A stretch of 64,000 nucleotides of DNA from Akanthomyces muscarius (Eukaryota > Ascomycota > Sordariomycetes > Hypocreales > Cordycipitaceae): the NCBI RefSeq assembly GCF_028009165.1, contig NC_079245.1, positions 3,224,001 to 3,288,000 of the forward strand. Reading direction: 5' to 3'. The position numbers and the translations under genes are program-made. Position 1 is the stretch's first letter. Every line of letters starts with the position of its first letter. The notes under the pieces were generated by a model. That model did not search any database. It had not been told where the DNA came from and saw only the letters and a program-made list of their open reading frames with translations. Positions 55,222 to 64,000 of the stretch are shown piece by piece.

Positions 55222-56718
55222 ATGGCCGAGCCAACGAGCTCGCAGAAACCAGCCAGCAGGCCCCAGTTCACCACGGCCATGCGCAGCAGCTCGTACCTCA
55301 GCGACAACCAGCAGTATCGCCGCGCCAGCCCTCGCCTGCCAGACGCCCACCACGGCATCGACACCGTCCTCGAGTCCAAGAGCCCCAACCGCCAGTCCAC
55401 CAGCAGTCCGGCCGCCGCCGCGCTGCCCTTTCGCGGCATCCCCTCCGACGACGCGCCGCCCACCATTGTAGAGAGCGGCATCGACCACAGCTATGCCCAC
55501 CACAACTGCGCGCCGCCGTCCGGCCAGACGACGGACCGCCTCGTCGTGACGCTCTTCTACAAAGGGAGCGGCAACCCTTCCGCGGCGGCGGACAGCTCGC
55601 AGAAAGCGACCAGCAGCGCCGCCGCGGCGACGGCTGCCACGAGCTCGCCCTCCAAGTCGCCCAGCATGCTCGACAGCACCGACTCCCTGCCGGCCAACAT
55701 GGCGCCCACCACCAACCTCGACGACTTCCCGCTCGAGCCGCCCACGCAGGAGTCGGAGCACCTCGACCACCTCTACGGCTCCTACGTCTCGCCCCTCTGC
55801 ATCACCTCGTTCCTGCATCTCATGTCCAGCTTCCCGCTGCCCGACGACGCCGACGAGCCGCACTCGTCGCACCGCTGCCTCGACGACCCGGACACGCCCC
55901 GCGTCGTCGAGCTGACCCTGACGCCTGCGCCCTCGCCCCAGTTCCTCAGCCTCGCCGAGCTGCGCAAGCACGAGATGATATACCGCTTCGAGCAGGAGTG
56001 GAACGTCGACGTCGTGCTCCAGCGCGACGCCGTCTGGCGCCGCCACCCGCGCCTCGTCGTCTTTGACATGGACAGCACCCTCATCACCCAGGAGGTCATT
56101 GACCTGCTCGCCCAGGAGATCAAGGAGCCCGCCGACCTCGGCGCCCGCGTCGCCGACATTACCCACCGCGCCATGATTGGCGAGCTCGAGTTCGAGGCCT
56201 CGTTCCGCGAGCGCCTGGCCCTGCTCAAGGGCCTACCCGAGACCATCTTTGAGCAGCTCCGCCCCGTGCTCAACGTCACGCCCGGCATCCCCCAGCTCAT
56301 CAAGGCTCTCCAGCGCCTCGGCGTCAAGACGGCCGTCCTGTCCGGCGGCTTCCAGCCGCTGACCAGCTGGCTGGCCGGCGAGCTGGGCCTCGACTACGCC
56401 TTTGCCAACGAGGTTGTCATTGGTGCCGACGGCAAGCTCACCGGCGAGGCACAGGGCATCATTGTCGGCAAGGAGCGCAAGCGGGACCTGCTCGTCGAGA
56501 TTGCCGCCAAGGAAAAGATTGACCTCTCGCAGGCCGTCGCTGTCGGCGACGGCGCCAACGACCTGCTCATGCTGGACAAGGCTGGCCTCGGCGTGGCGTG
56601 GAACGCGAAGCCCCGCGTGCAGATGGAGGCCGCGGCGCGTCTGAATGGCGATAGCTTGCTCGACTTGCTCTATCTCTTTGGCTTTACGGCCGAGGAAATA
56701 AATGCCCTAGTTTTGTAA
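55222..56718 (+). CDS. SER2: Phosphoserine phosphatase
   Basis: Last step of serine synthesis: hydrolyses O-phosphoserine. Single exon, 498 residues, against about 309 in yeast. The HAD core is C-terminal: nucleophile Asp282 and general acid Asp284 in FDMDST, the cap region ITHRAMIGELEFEASFRERL, Ser374 in SGGF, a lysine in GKERKRDLL, and Asp443 with Asp447 in GDGAND. The N-terminal 270 residues are partly disordered (Ser/Ala/Pro-rich at about 1-90 and 113-150) but include two beta-rich pieces, RLVVTLFYKG (about 105-114) and VVELTLTPAP (about 230-240) with a helix between, which together could form a split ACT-like regulatory domain. That part is inference. The phosphatase call is secure. Confidence 0.96.
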   Translation: MAEPTSSQKPASRPQFTTAMRSSSYLSDNQQYRRASPRLPDAHHGIDTVLESKSPNRQSTSSPAAAALPFRGIPSDDAPPTIVESGIDHSYAHHNCAPPSGQTTDRLVVTLFYKGSGNPSAAADSSQKATSSAAAATAATSSPSKSPSMLDSTDSLPANMAPTTNLDDFPLEPPTQESEHLDHLYGSYVSPLCITSFLHLMSSFPLPDDADEPHSSHRCLDDPDTPRVVELTLTPAPSPQFLSLAELRKHEMIYRFEQEWNVDVVLQRDAVWRRHPRLVVFDMDSTLITQEVIDLLAQEIKEPADLGARVADITHRAMIGELEFEASFRERLALLKGLPETIFEQLRPVLNVTPGIPQLIKALQRLGVKTAVLSGGFQPLTSWLAGELGLDYAFANEVVIGADGKLTGEAQGIIVGKERKRDLLVEIAAKEKIDLSQAVAVGDGANDLLMLDKAGLGVAWNAKPRVQMEAAARLNGDSLLDLLYLFGFTAEEINALVL

Positions 56719-57298
56719 AAAAAAGTGTGTGTGTGTGTGTGTGCGCGTGCGTGTGAGTGTGGATGTGTTTTTCCTTTTTGAGGCGTGGTGTTGGGGATAC
56801 CATTTGTTAGTTAACGAAGTTGATGAGACGAAGCAAAAGATTTTGAAATGAAGTTGATGAGACAAAACCACAAATTTTTCACAGAATATTTCTTCTCTTC
56901 TCCCTTAAGATCGGACACAATATGGAGAGAGGCAGAGAGAGGCATGCTGTTGGCATTGGGACGGTGTTATGAGTTGCTTTCTTTTACTTGGTACTCTTGT
57001 CGTTATTTAGAATTTGACATGATGAAACACATCCTGTATATATGCCCCTAAGCTCACCTTGCCACAAAACCAACCGCATCACCATGCCGAAAGCCAGAAT
57101 ACAGTACTGCCATCACAAGTAATTCTTCAGCCTTTTTTTTATATCATTGTATTTTTCTTGGTCTCGAAAATGTTACACAACTCTACAGAGTCTGCTTCCT
57201 CCACGCCCAGGTCTACATCAACATCAAAGGGCTTCAGTCCCTCCCCCTACTCTCCTTCTCTCTTCTCCATTCCCGGTCCCATCATCAACAGAAGACAT
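56719..57298. other. Convergent 3' intergenic region
   Basis: Begins with a GT-rich run (56725-56757) in the SER2 3' UTR. AT-rich beyond; no gene seen. Confidence 0.5.
56725..56757. repeat. (TG)n-rich run after SER2
   Basis: TG dinucleotides with a few CG interruptions, starting a few bases after the SER2 stop codon. Confidence 0.8.
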
Positions 57299-57954
57299 CT
57301 AAGGGTAGCCGTCCTTGCCCCACTTGTTGTACTTGTCGTGGAACTCCTGGGTGAGGGTGACGTTGGGGACGACGACCGTGTTGACGGCCGAGGGCGCGTC
57401 GCGGGGCTCGGCGTTGGCGTCGCCGCCCGGGTGGTACTTGTACTTGGCCTCGTCGCCGCCCGCCTCCCAAGGCGCGCTGCCCTTGGTGACGTGCACGCTG
57501 GACTCGGACGTGGAGCTGGTCGGGTTGCGGCCTGTTGGTTGAAAGAAGAGATCTCGGTTAGTTTTCTTTTTTTTTCTCGTGTCCTTTGTCGCCTGCGATT
57601 CGGATTGTCGATGCAGGATGGCAGGAGGGGAAAAAGCTTACCAAAGTAGTAGCCGGCGCCGCCGAGAGCAGCGACCATGACACCGCCGAGAATCTATACC
57701 TCACATGTTAGCTCCTCCATCTTTCCATGTCCAATCGACTCCGTCTCCAATTGAGCCCCTGTCCCGTCGTTTGGCGCTGATGCGGTCGTTGTGCTGTTGT
57801 CGGAAGTTGGGCTCAATTGGTGACTGGAGCTGGAAGGAAAAAAAGGGAAACGCACCATGGTCTCGGGGTTGCGCTTCGACTCATCCTTCAGGCTCTGATC
57901 CGCCATGCGGCGGGTCGTGGTGGAAAAGAGGCGACGGGTGATGTGGGAAGCCAT
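57299..57954 (-). CDS. Small mitochondrial membrane protein, unknown role
   Basis: A 127-residue protein from three exons, 57954-57856, 57693-57642 and 57531-57299, with introns of 162 and 110 bases. Residues 1-17 (MASHITRRLFSTTTRRM) are a strong mitochondrial presequence. A single transmembrane helix follows at residues about 34-50 (ILGGVMVAALGGAGYYFG), with glycine zipper-like spacing. The tail is polar, faces the other side, and ends VTLTQEFHDKYNKWGKDGYP. Comparable small one-helix proteins are common in ascomycete mitochondria; no function is known to me. All joins keep frame and GT-AG ends. Divergent neighbours: none nearer than 600 bases. Confidence 0.85.
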
Positions 57955-58554
57955 TGTGATTTCGGATATGTTGCTTTGCGGTGTTTAGGGATGCAAAAGG
58001 GAAGGAAAAATGACGTTGTCGACAAGCTTATTAGCACGCTTCTAGCTCATTGGTGCCGTGGTTGCATGGTCAATTGGGGGGGAGGAGCTCCAGCGAATCA
58101 CGTGCTCGGGAATCAGCCCATTGCGCAGACGTTGGAGCCGGGTCAAACCGGCGGTTGCAGTGCAGCTTATTGCATGCACAATTACTGCGCATGAATAATT
58201 CTGTTGGAAAGTCCTTCAAAAAGTGAGAAAAAAGAAAAAAAGAGACAGGCAGGAGAATAGGGAGATTCAAGCACTTATTGTACAGACAAGTATCTTCATA
58301 AGCAGCGGCTGATTATTATTATTGGACATTAATCTGTACCGCCTAATTACACTAGATGAACATATACACGCCCATTATTTTAATCGCCCGGGTATTCTAT
58401 CAGTACATTGTGCGGGGAAATTATGCTCGAACTTTGATGGTAAAGAAATAAAAAGCGATGGTGTGAGGAAAGAAAAACGCTCGCTCAACGTGTGAAACGA
58501 AATAATGTCGGTTTCATGTAAGTGAAAAGAAAGTCGAAGACAACAGAGCCGTCG
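57955..58554. other. Intergenic region
   Basis: Promoter of the small mitochondrial protein and 3' flank of ERF2. AT-rich from 58180 onward. No gene seen. Confidence 0.5.
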
Positions 58555-60471
58555 TTATTGACGGCTCTCGCCGCGGAGAGCAACCGGTCCCTGGAAGCCC
58601 TGCGTGGCGCCTTGGACATTGCCGAGCTCCATTCCCTGCGAATTTTGACGGGGGCGCAAATCGCGACGCAGACCTAGGCGCTGGTCGCCGTATTGATAGT
58701 TGCCCTTGAATGTGTAGTAACTTGGGCCCCGCGGGCGGCAAAGCACTGCGATGAAATTCTTGAAAAGATTGCCCTGGCTAAAAGGGCGGTAGCGCTCCTT
58801 CTTGTCAAATTTGTGAGAGTTGACATATTCTCTTGTGGTCTCGCCTCGAGCGATCCAAAAGACGTGGTAGACCAGCAATGCAAAGGGGTAGCAAAATGCC
58901 AAAGCCGCGATGATGACCAGAGCAAAGGGGGCTCTAAAGTGGTCAATAGCTTGGCCGAAACTGATACCCTGGCGACTGCGGTAGATAAGAATCTGAGCCA
59001 GGCTGGTGCCGATAAGGAATAACGAAAGAAGGGTTCCGCTCGTGATGAAGGCGAAAAAGTACTTGTAGTTGCGCTTGCCAACGCAATTATTGAGCCACAC
59101 GCAGTGGTGATCGTGTGTCTCGATACAGTTGTCACATAGTCGGCAGTGATGAGCACGAGGCGGGCGCCAGATATTGCAGGTGCGGCAGTGCTTCACTGGA
59201 ACTTCCATGGCTGCGGCCGACGGTTCGGCCGACTTGACTAGCGTCCAGTCGTTTGTGGGCGGTCCCAGCTGCAGGGGATCGTCATTGTCTCCCAGAGGAG
59301 GGAATTGGTGGAGGTTTCGCGGCAATATCTATAATTGTTAGCGTCGAACACATCGCGGGAGGAACTGGGCACATACGCCTGGATCCGAGACGGATGCGTG
59401 AACAAATGAAGAGAAGCAGATGAAACTGAGGTATGCGCAAACGATGGGCAGCGCCGGAGAGATGTTGTGCCAGAGCCATGAGGCTTCAGAGACAAAAAAG
59501 AGAATGCAAGGAATGAGAACGAAGATGCCAGTAGCGATATTCATGGGCCTGTGTCTGGTATTCTGCCACCTGCCGCCGAGGCAGAAGACAGTGTTGCCCT
59601 CAAAGTATTGGTATACCCAGCCAAGTTTGCCGTGGTCGCGTTCCGTCTTTGTCGTGGCACTCGTCACAGGCCGACCCTGTGAGTCCACTGGACGTAGCCG
59701 GGGAGAAGAAGCGTTAGAATACAGCTTCTCGGCGCCATTGGTGCCGCGGTGACGGCCCGCGTCGACATCACTTCTGCGGCCCAAACGGAAACTAGAACGA
59801 AAGGAACGAGAAGACTTTTCTGCTACAGGAGAGGTTGGCTGTTCATGCGTGCTGTTCGGTCGCTGCTTAAGCGGCCGCATGCTGTCGGTCAAGCTATCGG
59901 TTGGAAAATGACCCGTGGTAGGGCTGGCGTTGGCAGTCAAGCGATCAAGGGTTTCCTGATCTGCCATTTCCGTACCGCGGGAATGCGGACGGACGTCGGA
60001 CGGTGTTTTGCGATGAGCTGCAGAGTTTCCGATGGTAGAAGCGCCGGCATCTGTCATGCCGTCGTCCAAGTTCTCAAGTTCAGCAGGACGTTGGAGAGTG
60101 GCGGCAGGACGAGCAGCAGCGGCTCGCTGCGCTTGCAGCTTCTGCGAGCTCATGGGTCGAAAAAACGCATTTGAAGTAAGCGAGGGAACATGGCTTCGAT
60201 TGGTGGAGGGCGCAGGAGCGGTCGGTCCAGTCTTGCCAGACTGGTTCTGTTGGCGAGTCATCGGCGGACATTTGCTTCGTGAGGCGCCAGTTCTGCCGGT
60301 GCGGTTCTTGGATTCCTTGACAGATGATCGGCCATCGTCACTACCGACATCAGTCATTCGCGAGGACACAATACTAGCGGGACGCGCATGCTGAGGGGTG
60401 ACGTCTTGTGATGTCGGGAAACTGATGTCGTGCGGCGAGGCGGGCCGTTCGGAGGAAAGCCTCGCGGCCAT
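58555..60471 (-). CDS. ERF2: Palmitoyltransferase ERF2 (DHHC family)
   Basis: ER/Golgi S-acyltransferase that palmitoylates Ras with partner Erf4. Exons 60471-59377 and 59328-58555, with a 48-base intron (GTATGT...ATAG), give 622 residues; the join reads SDPGILPRNLHQF, matching the Erf2 'DPG' and 'LPRN' signatures. The N-terminal 280 residues are disordered, Ser/Thr/Arg-rich. After it come YFEGNTVFCLGGRWQNTR, two membrane helices, the cysteine-rich domain (HCRTCNIWRPPRAHHCRLC), the catalytic DHHC with WLNNCVGKRNY, two further helices, and TTRE followed by a Gly/Gln/Arg-rich tail. The disordered lead is longer than in yeast (359 residues total) but usual in filamentous fungi. Confidence 0.96.
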
Positions 60472-62111
60472 GGCTGTGGTGAGATGATGACTTGGGTATC
60501 AGGCGTCGCGAAATAACATGTCGATATCGAATGGCGAATGAGAGAGTGCGGCGAAGGGAGACTCGGGAGCAGGAGGCGTCACGGCCTGTATACAAGACTA
60601 CAAAAGAGTCGCTGTCGGACTGCGCGTCGCCGGGGAGTTTGGTGTTCGGGCTGGCCAGGAGGCGTGGAAGCGGCGAGGGAGTGACGCGGTGGCCTAGGAG
60701 CGTTGAAAGAAAGACGTCGAGGGAAAATTATGGTGAGAAGACAATGAATGGATGCTTGTGATCACAAGGGAGAGAGGAAGCGGAGAAGATGGCGGCGATT
60801 GCGCGAACCACTCCAGACGAGGGCGAGATGGGACAACGACGAAGCCGGTTGTTTCTTTTTGCTGGTTTGCTGGGGGCGCTGCTCTCCGGCACTGCTCATT
60901 AACGGCCCATGCGTGGTCAGTGTGGAGCGCCACTCTTGATGCACTGAAATAAGGGGGTCGAGAGTCCAAGCGCCACAGCAGCCACAGGGGAAATTAACAT
61001 TTAGTTACCATCACTTGTACTACCAGAGGTATCTACCGGTATGCCTGTGATTCAACGTGGGAGGGGAAGAAAATACTGGCTCGAAGAGATTCATCAAGTC
61101 TGCGGATGTCGAGCAGCGGTGCAACATGAGGAGGAGGCGATTGATGCTGCGCAGCTAGGACACGATATGTGCTGCATGAGAAATGCCGAGACAGCGGATT
61201 TGCCGGTGACGAAAGAATTCATGCAAGCATTTTGACAAATGTCTATTAATATCACTGTTCTGCTAAGATGTGCTTTACCCGTGCTTGATATTGATATGAT
61301 GCTATGGCCATTACCAAAGCCAGAGCGCCTGCACGTACGTACTGTCGCCTACCGACCCCGACTCTCCAAGAGCGCTGCCATACCTTGGTGTACCCTTTGG
61401 ATCTGGCCGCAGACAAAGCATCTGTCTGTTCCGGCGCAAAATGCGATAAGATGCCCATCAAAATCTTGCGCGCACAACGCACCACCAAAGGTATCAACGT
61501 TGTGGTGCTCCGTGTAGGCGTTGGGCCGCGGGTAAGGCGCTGCGACAATCAGCATCTAGCGGGGGGCTGCAGTGGTTACAGTGGCTACGGGTGGGGCCTT
61601 TGTACCTGACAAAGTGTAAAAAAAGAAGCAGAGTTTGAAAGTCGCAGGCTGCACAGTTGTCTGCACCATGTATCTCTACCGAACAAGGATATAAGAAGGA
61701 ATTAAAAAAAAGGACACTGCAACTGCCAAATATTGAAAATTTTGCAGTTATACTCACAGAGTTGCCTGAAAATCACATACCAGCAGAATGACCTCTCCTC
61801 CCCCAGCCATTCATCTTCCCCCCGGCGGGTCACGGGTATTTAGCGGCATCTTGGTTGGCTGGCTGCTGACACTGGCCCCTCCGATAAGATAAGAAAAAAA
61901 ATTATTCTGCCCGCGCCTTGTCCGGACGCTCCCTACAGACACTAGCTGCACCGTAAATCTGCTGCGGTTTTTCCCTGCCACCGCAGCCTTTTTCCTTGTT
62001 CCATATCCTCCCTCCCAGTTCTTGCGCGCGCATTTCACGGCGCAGCGTCTCGAGGCTTCTTTCATCTTATAGTCTGGGATTTTCAAGGCAACGACTATAC
62101 GATTATACACC
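60472..62111. other. Divergent promoter region, 1.6 kb
   Basis: Lies between the ERF2 start and the EF-3 start. No gene supported. The last 200 bases before EF-3 are CT-rich, as expected for a very strongly expressed gene. Confidence 0.55.
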
Positions 62112-64000
62112 ATGCCTCATCCCGTCTCTCCCCCGTCGCTTCCGACGGCCATCTCCAAGGCTGCCCCTCCCCCACCATCCCAGCAGGACATCACGGCCTT
62201 CCTCGACACAATTTTCACCGCACAGTCTTCCAACGCCTGCATCGATGCCTGCTATGCGCTCTGCGAGGTGCTCCTCAACTCTGTCGGCGTTGTTGGCCTG
62301 AACCACTATGGCATCATTGCCGAGATAAAAAAGGCCGCCAACGATAAGAAGAGCGGCATCCGCCGCGAGTCCAGCCAGAACCTTCTCGGTGCCATCTTCG
62401 AGCGATTCCCTTCCCGACAGCCTATAAGCGAGGTCATTCTCCTCAACCCCGCCGATGGCATGGTCGCATGCGCCCTCGATGCTCTTGCCGACAAGGGTGC
62501 CGTCGTCCGTGAGGCTGCCCAGTATGGCCTCGACGCCCTCTTCAATGGCCTCGGCGCCGAGAGCCTCATCTCTGGCCTGCTCCCCGTCCTATGCGTCTAC
62601 CTATCCAAGAGGACTGGTAAGTGGCAGGGCACTGTCGGCGCTTACAAACTCCTCCAAAAGATGGCCGACAAGTCCAAGTTCTCGGTCGGGACTACCAAGG
62701 AGGAAGCCGCCGAGAAGGATGTTCTCCGCGAAGCCATGGGCGCCAAACTCGCTTCCCTCATCCCCATCGTTGAAGAGGGTATGCACGACCTCAAGGCCGA
62801 GGTTGAGAAGCAGGCTGTACATACCATGAACTCTCTCACCGCGCTCCTCTCCAACGACGATGTTGCCCCTCGCATTCCGCTTCTCGTTGATACCATGCAG
62901 CACCCATCCACTCAGACGCTGCAGAAGGCCATCCATGCCCTCTCTCAGACCACCTTCGTCGCCATTGTCACATCACCCGTTCTTGCGCTCCTGACGCCCT
63001 TCCTTGAGCGCTCTCTGAACAATCCCAACACTGCACAGGAAATTCTGCGCCAGACTGTCGTCATTGCAGAGAACTTGACTAAGCTCGTCCATGACCCCAT
63101 TGAGGCCCGTACTTTCCTTCCCAAGCTCACCCCCGGTGTAAAGGGCGTCTGCGACCGCGCTTCGCTCCCCGAGGTTCGCGAGCTTGCTGAGCGCGCGCTT
63201 GACACCATGAAGAAGGCCATGGGCGATGACAGCGAGATTATTGCTCGTACCACCGCCGATGATGTCGCCAAGGTCCTCGACGCCGAGATCCAGAAGCACA
63301 ATGGTCCTACCGGCCAACTCGACCTTTACAAGCAGGCTCAGCCGTATATTTGCGACATGGTTGCTACTGACGTCAACTACCGCTTCGTGAATCGCATCGC
63401 TGCTCGCATCACTCCCTACCTCCCCAACCTGGTTCAGGACGCCGAGGCTCCTGCTGTCATCGCCGAGGCTGTCCAGAAGTTCTACATCGACGAGGACCAC
63501 CGCAAATTCGGCGAGCCCGAAAAGGAGGACGATGGCGAGGTCGAGATTGTCAATGCCGATTTCTCTCTTGCCTATGGTGGTATGCTGCTGCTGTCTCACA
63601 CCAACCTGAGACTTCTCAAGGGCCACCGTTATGGTCTTTGCGGTCGTAACGGTGCTGGTAAATCTACACTGATGAGAAGTATCGCCAATGGCAAACTTGA
63701 GGGCTTCCCTCCTCAGGACGTCCTCCGCACCTGCTACGTCGAGCATAATCAGGGTGAAGATGCCGATATCAGCATCCTAGAGTTTGTTGCCAAGGACCCC
63801 GAAATCGGTCCTCAGGGCATCGAGCGCATCTCTGAAGTCTTGGAGGAATTCGGCTTCACAGCTGGTCCTGAGGGTCGCCAGAGCCAAAAAGTTGGCTCGC
63901 TGTCTGGCGGTTGGAAGATGAAGCTCGCCCTGGCCCGTGCCATGCTGCAAAAGGCCGACGTGCTACTTCTTGATGAACCTACTAACCACTTGGATGTCAC
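62112..64000 (+). CDS. TEF3: Translation elongation factor 3, 3' part cut off
   Basis: Fungus-specific ABC-F ATPase that helps release deacylated tRNA from the ribosomal E site. The window holds codons 1-629 of about 1050; the gene runs off the right edge and has no stop here. ATG 62112 has a CACC context. Residues about 25-320 are HEAT repeats (EVILLNPADGMVACALDAL and similar helices), then a four-helix stretch, then the first ABC cassette: Walker A GRNGAGKST at 511-519, signature LSGGW near 597, and Walker B DVLLLDEPTNHLDV at about 616-629, where the sequence ends. No intron is seen in this part. Codon use is strongly biased, as for abundant proteins. Confidence 0.98.
   Translation, partial: MPHPVSPPSLPTAISKAAPPPPSQQDITAFLDTIFTAQSSNACIDACYALCEVLLNSVGVVGLNHYGIIAEIKKAANDKKSGIRRESSQNLLGAIFERFPSRQPISEVILLNPADGMVACALDALADKGAVVREAAQYGLDALFNGLGAESLISGLLPVLCVYLSKRTGKWQGTVGAYKLLQKMADKSKFSVGTTKEEAAEKDVLREAMGAKLASLIPIVEEGMHDLKAEVEKQAVHTMNSLTALLSNDDVAPRIPLLVDTMQHPSTQTLQKAIHALSQTTFVAIVTSPVLALLTPFLERSLNNPNTAQEILRQTVVIAENLTKLVHDPIEARTFLPKLTPGVKGVCDRASLPEVRELAERALDTMKKAMGDDSEIIARTTADDVAKVLDAEIQKHNGPTGQLDLYKQAQPYICDMVATDVNYRFVNRIAARITPYLPNLVQDAEAPAVIAEAVQKFYIDEDHRKFGEPEKEDDGEVEIVNADFSLAYGGMLLLSHTNLRLLKGHRYGLCGRNGAGKSTLMRSIANGKLEGFPPQDVLRTCYVEHNQGEDADISILEFVAKDPEIGPQGIERISEVLEEFGFTAGPEGRQSQKVGSLSGGWKMKLALARAMLQKADVLLLDEPTNHLDV

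Noticed and set aside
55171..56166. 331-codon open frame opposite SER2
   Set aside because: Complement of the GC-rich N-terminal part of SER2; Gly/Arg/Val-rich with no motif.

Overview
This window is nuclear DNA of a filamentous ascomycete, most likely a sordariomycete and probably hypocrealean. The evidence is a partial translation elongation factor 3 gene (fungus-specific), GT-AG introns of roughly 48-148 bases, CT-rich leaders before start codons, and fungal families such as MIC19, RSM22, ERF2 and an 'effector 5'-type secreted protein. Genes lie on both strands, each with its own promoter; there are no operons, and I found no tRNA, rRNA, CRISPR array or intact transposon. Exon joins below were inferred by eye from splice motifs and frame continuity.

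Region by region. 1-14 kb is gene-poor and accessory: a secreted type-B carboxylesterase (minus), a 261-residue fungal orphan with one intron, a polytopic membrane protein whose frame is cut by one in-frame TGA, a 19-bp minisatellite directly after it, an ankyrin-like remnant, and a GACA microsatellite. 14-24 kb holds an amino-acid permease, a small GPI-type wall protein, mitochondrial lipoyl synthase and a SPOUT-class RNA methyltransferase. 24-31 kb is accessory again: a DUF3626 gene of bacterial type, a cysteine-rich effector-like secreted protein, a 3.7 kb stretch with no gene, and an Ala/Gly-rich secreted protein.

31-50 kb is mostly housekeeping: a tail-anchored thioredoxin, the mitoribosome assembly factor RSM22, siroheme synthase MET1, a ferric reductase, MIC19, TYW3, a DUF6914-like protein and PAPS reductase MET16. 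51-64 kb has an F-box-like gene with a frame break or unusual intron, a METTL7-like methyltransferase, phosphoserine phosphatase SER2, a small mitochondrial membrane protein, palmitoyltransferase ERF2 and the first 60% of EF-3, which runs off the right edge.

Functional links. MET16 (PAPS to sulfite) and MET1 (siroheme for sulfite reductase) serve the same sulfate assimilation route, thioredoxins are the usual electron donor of PAPS reductases, and several other products depend on iron or Fe-S chemistry (lipoyl synthase, RSM22, ferric reductase). They are separate transcription units tens of kb apart, so I treat this as suggestive only. I did not find a convincing new multi-gene system. The most unusual items are the TGA-split membrane protein, the DUF3626 gene beside an effector-like gene, and the anchored thioredoxin.
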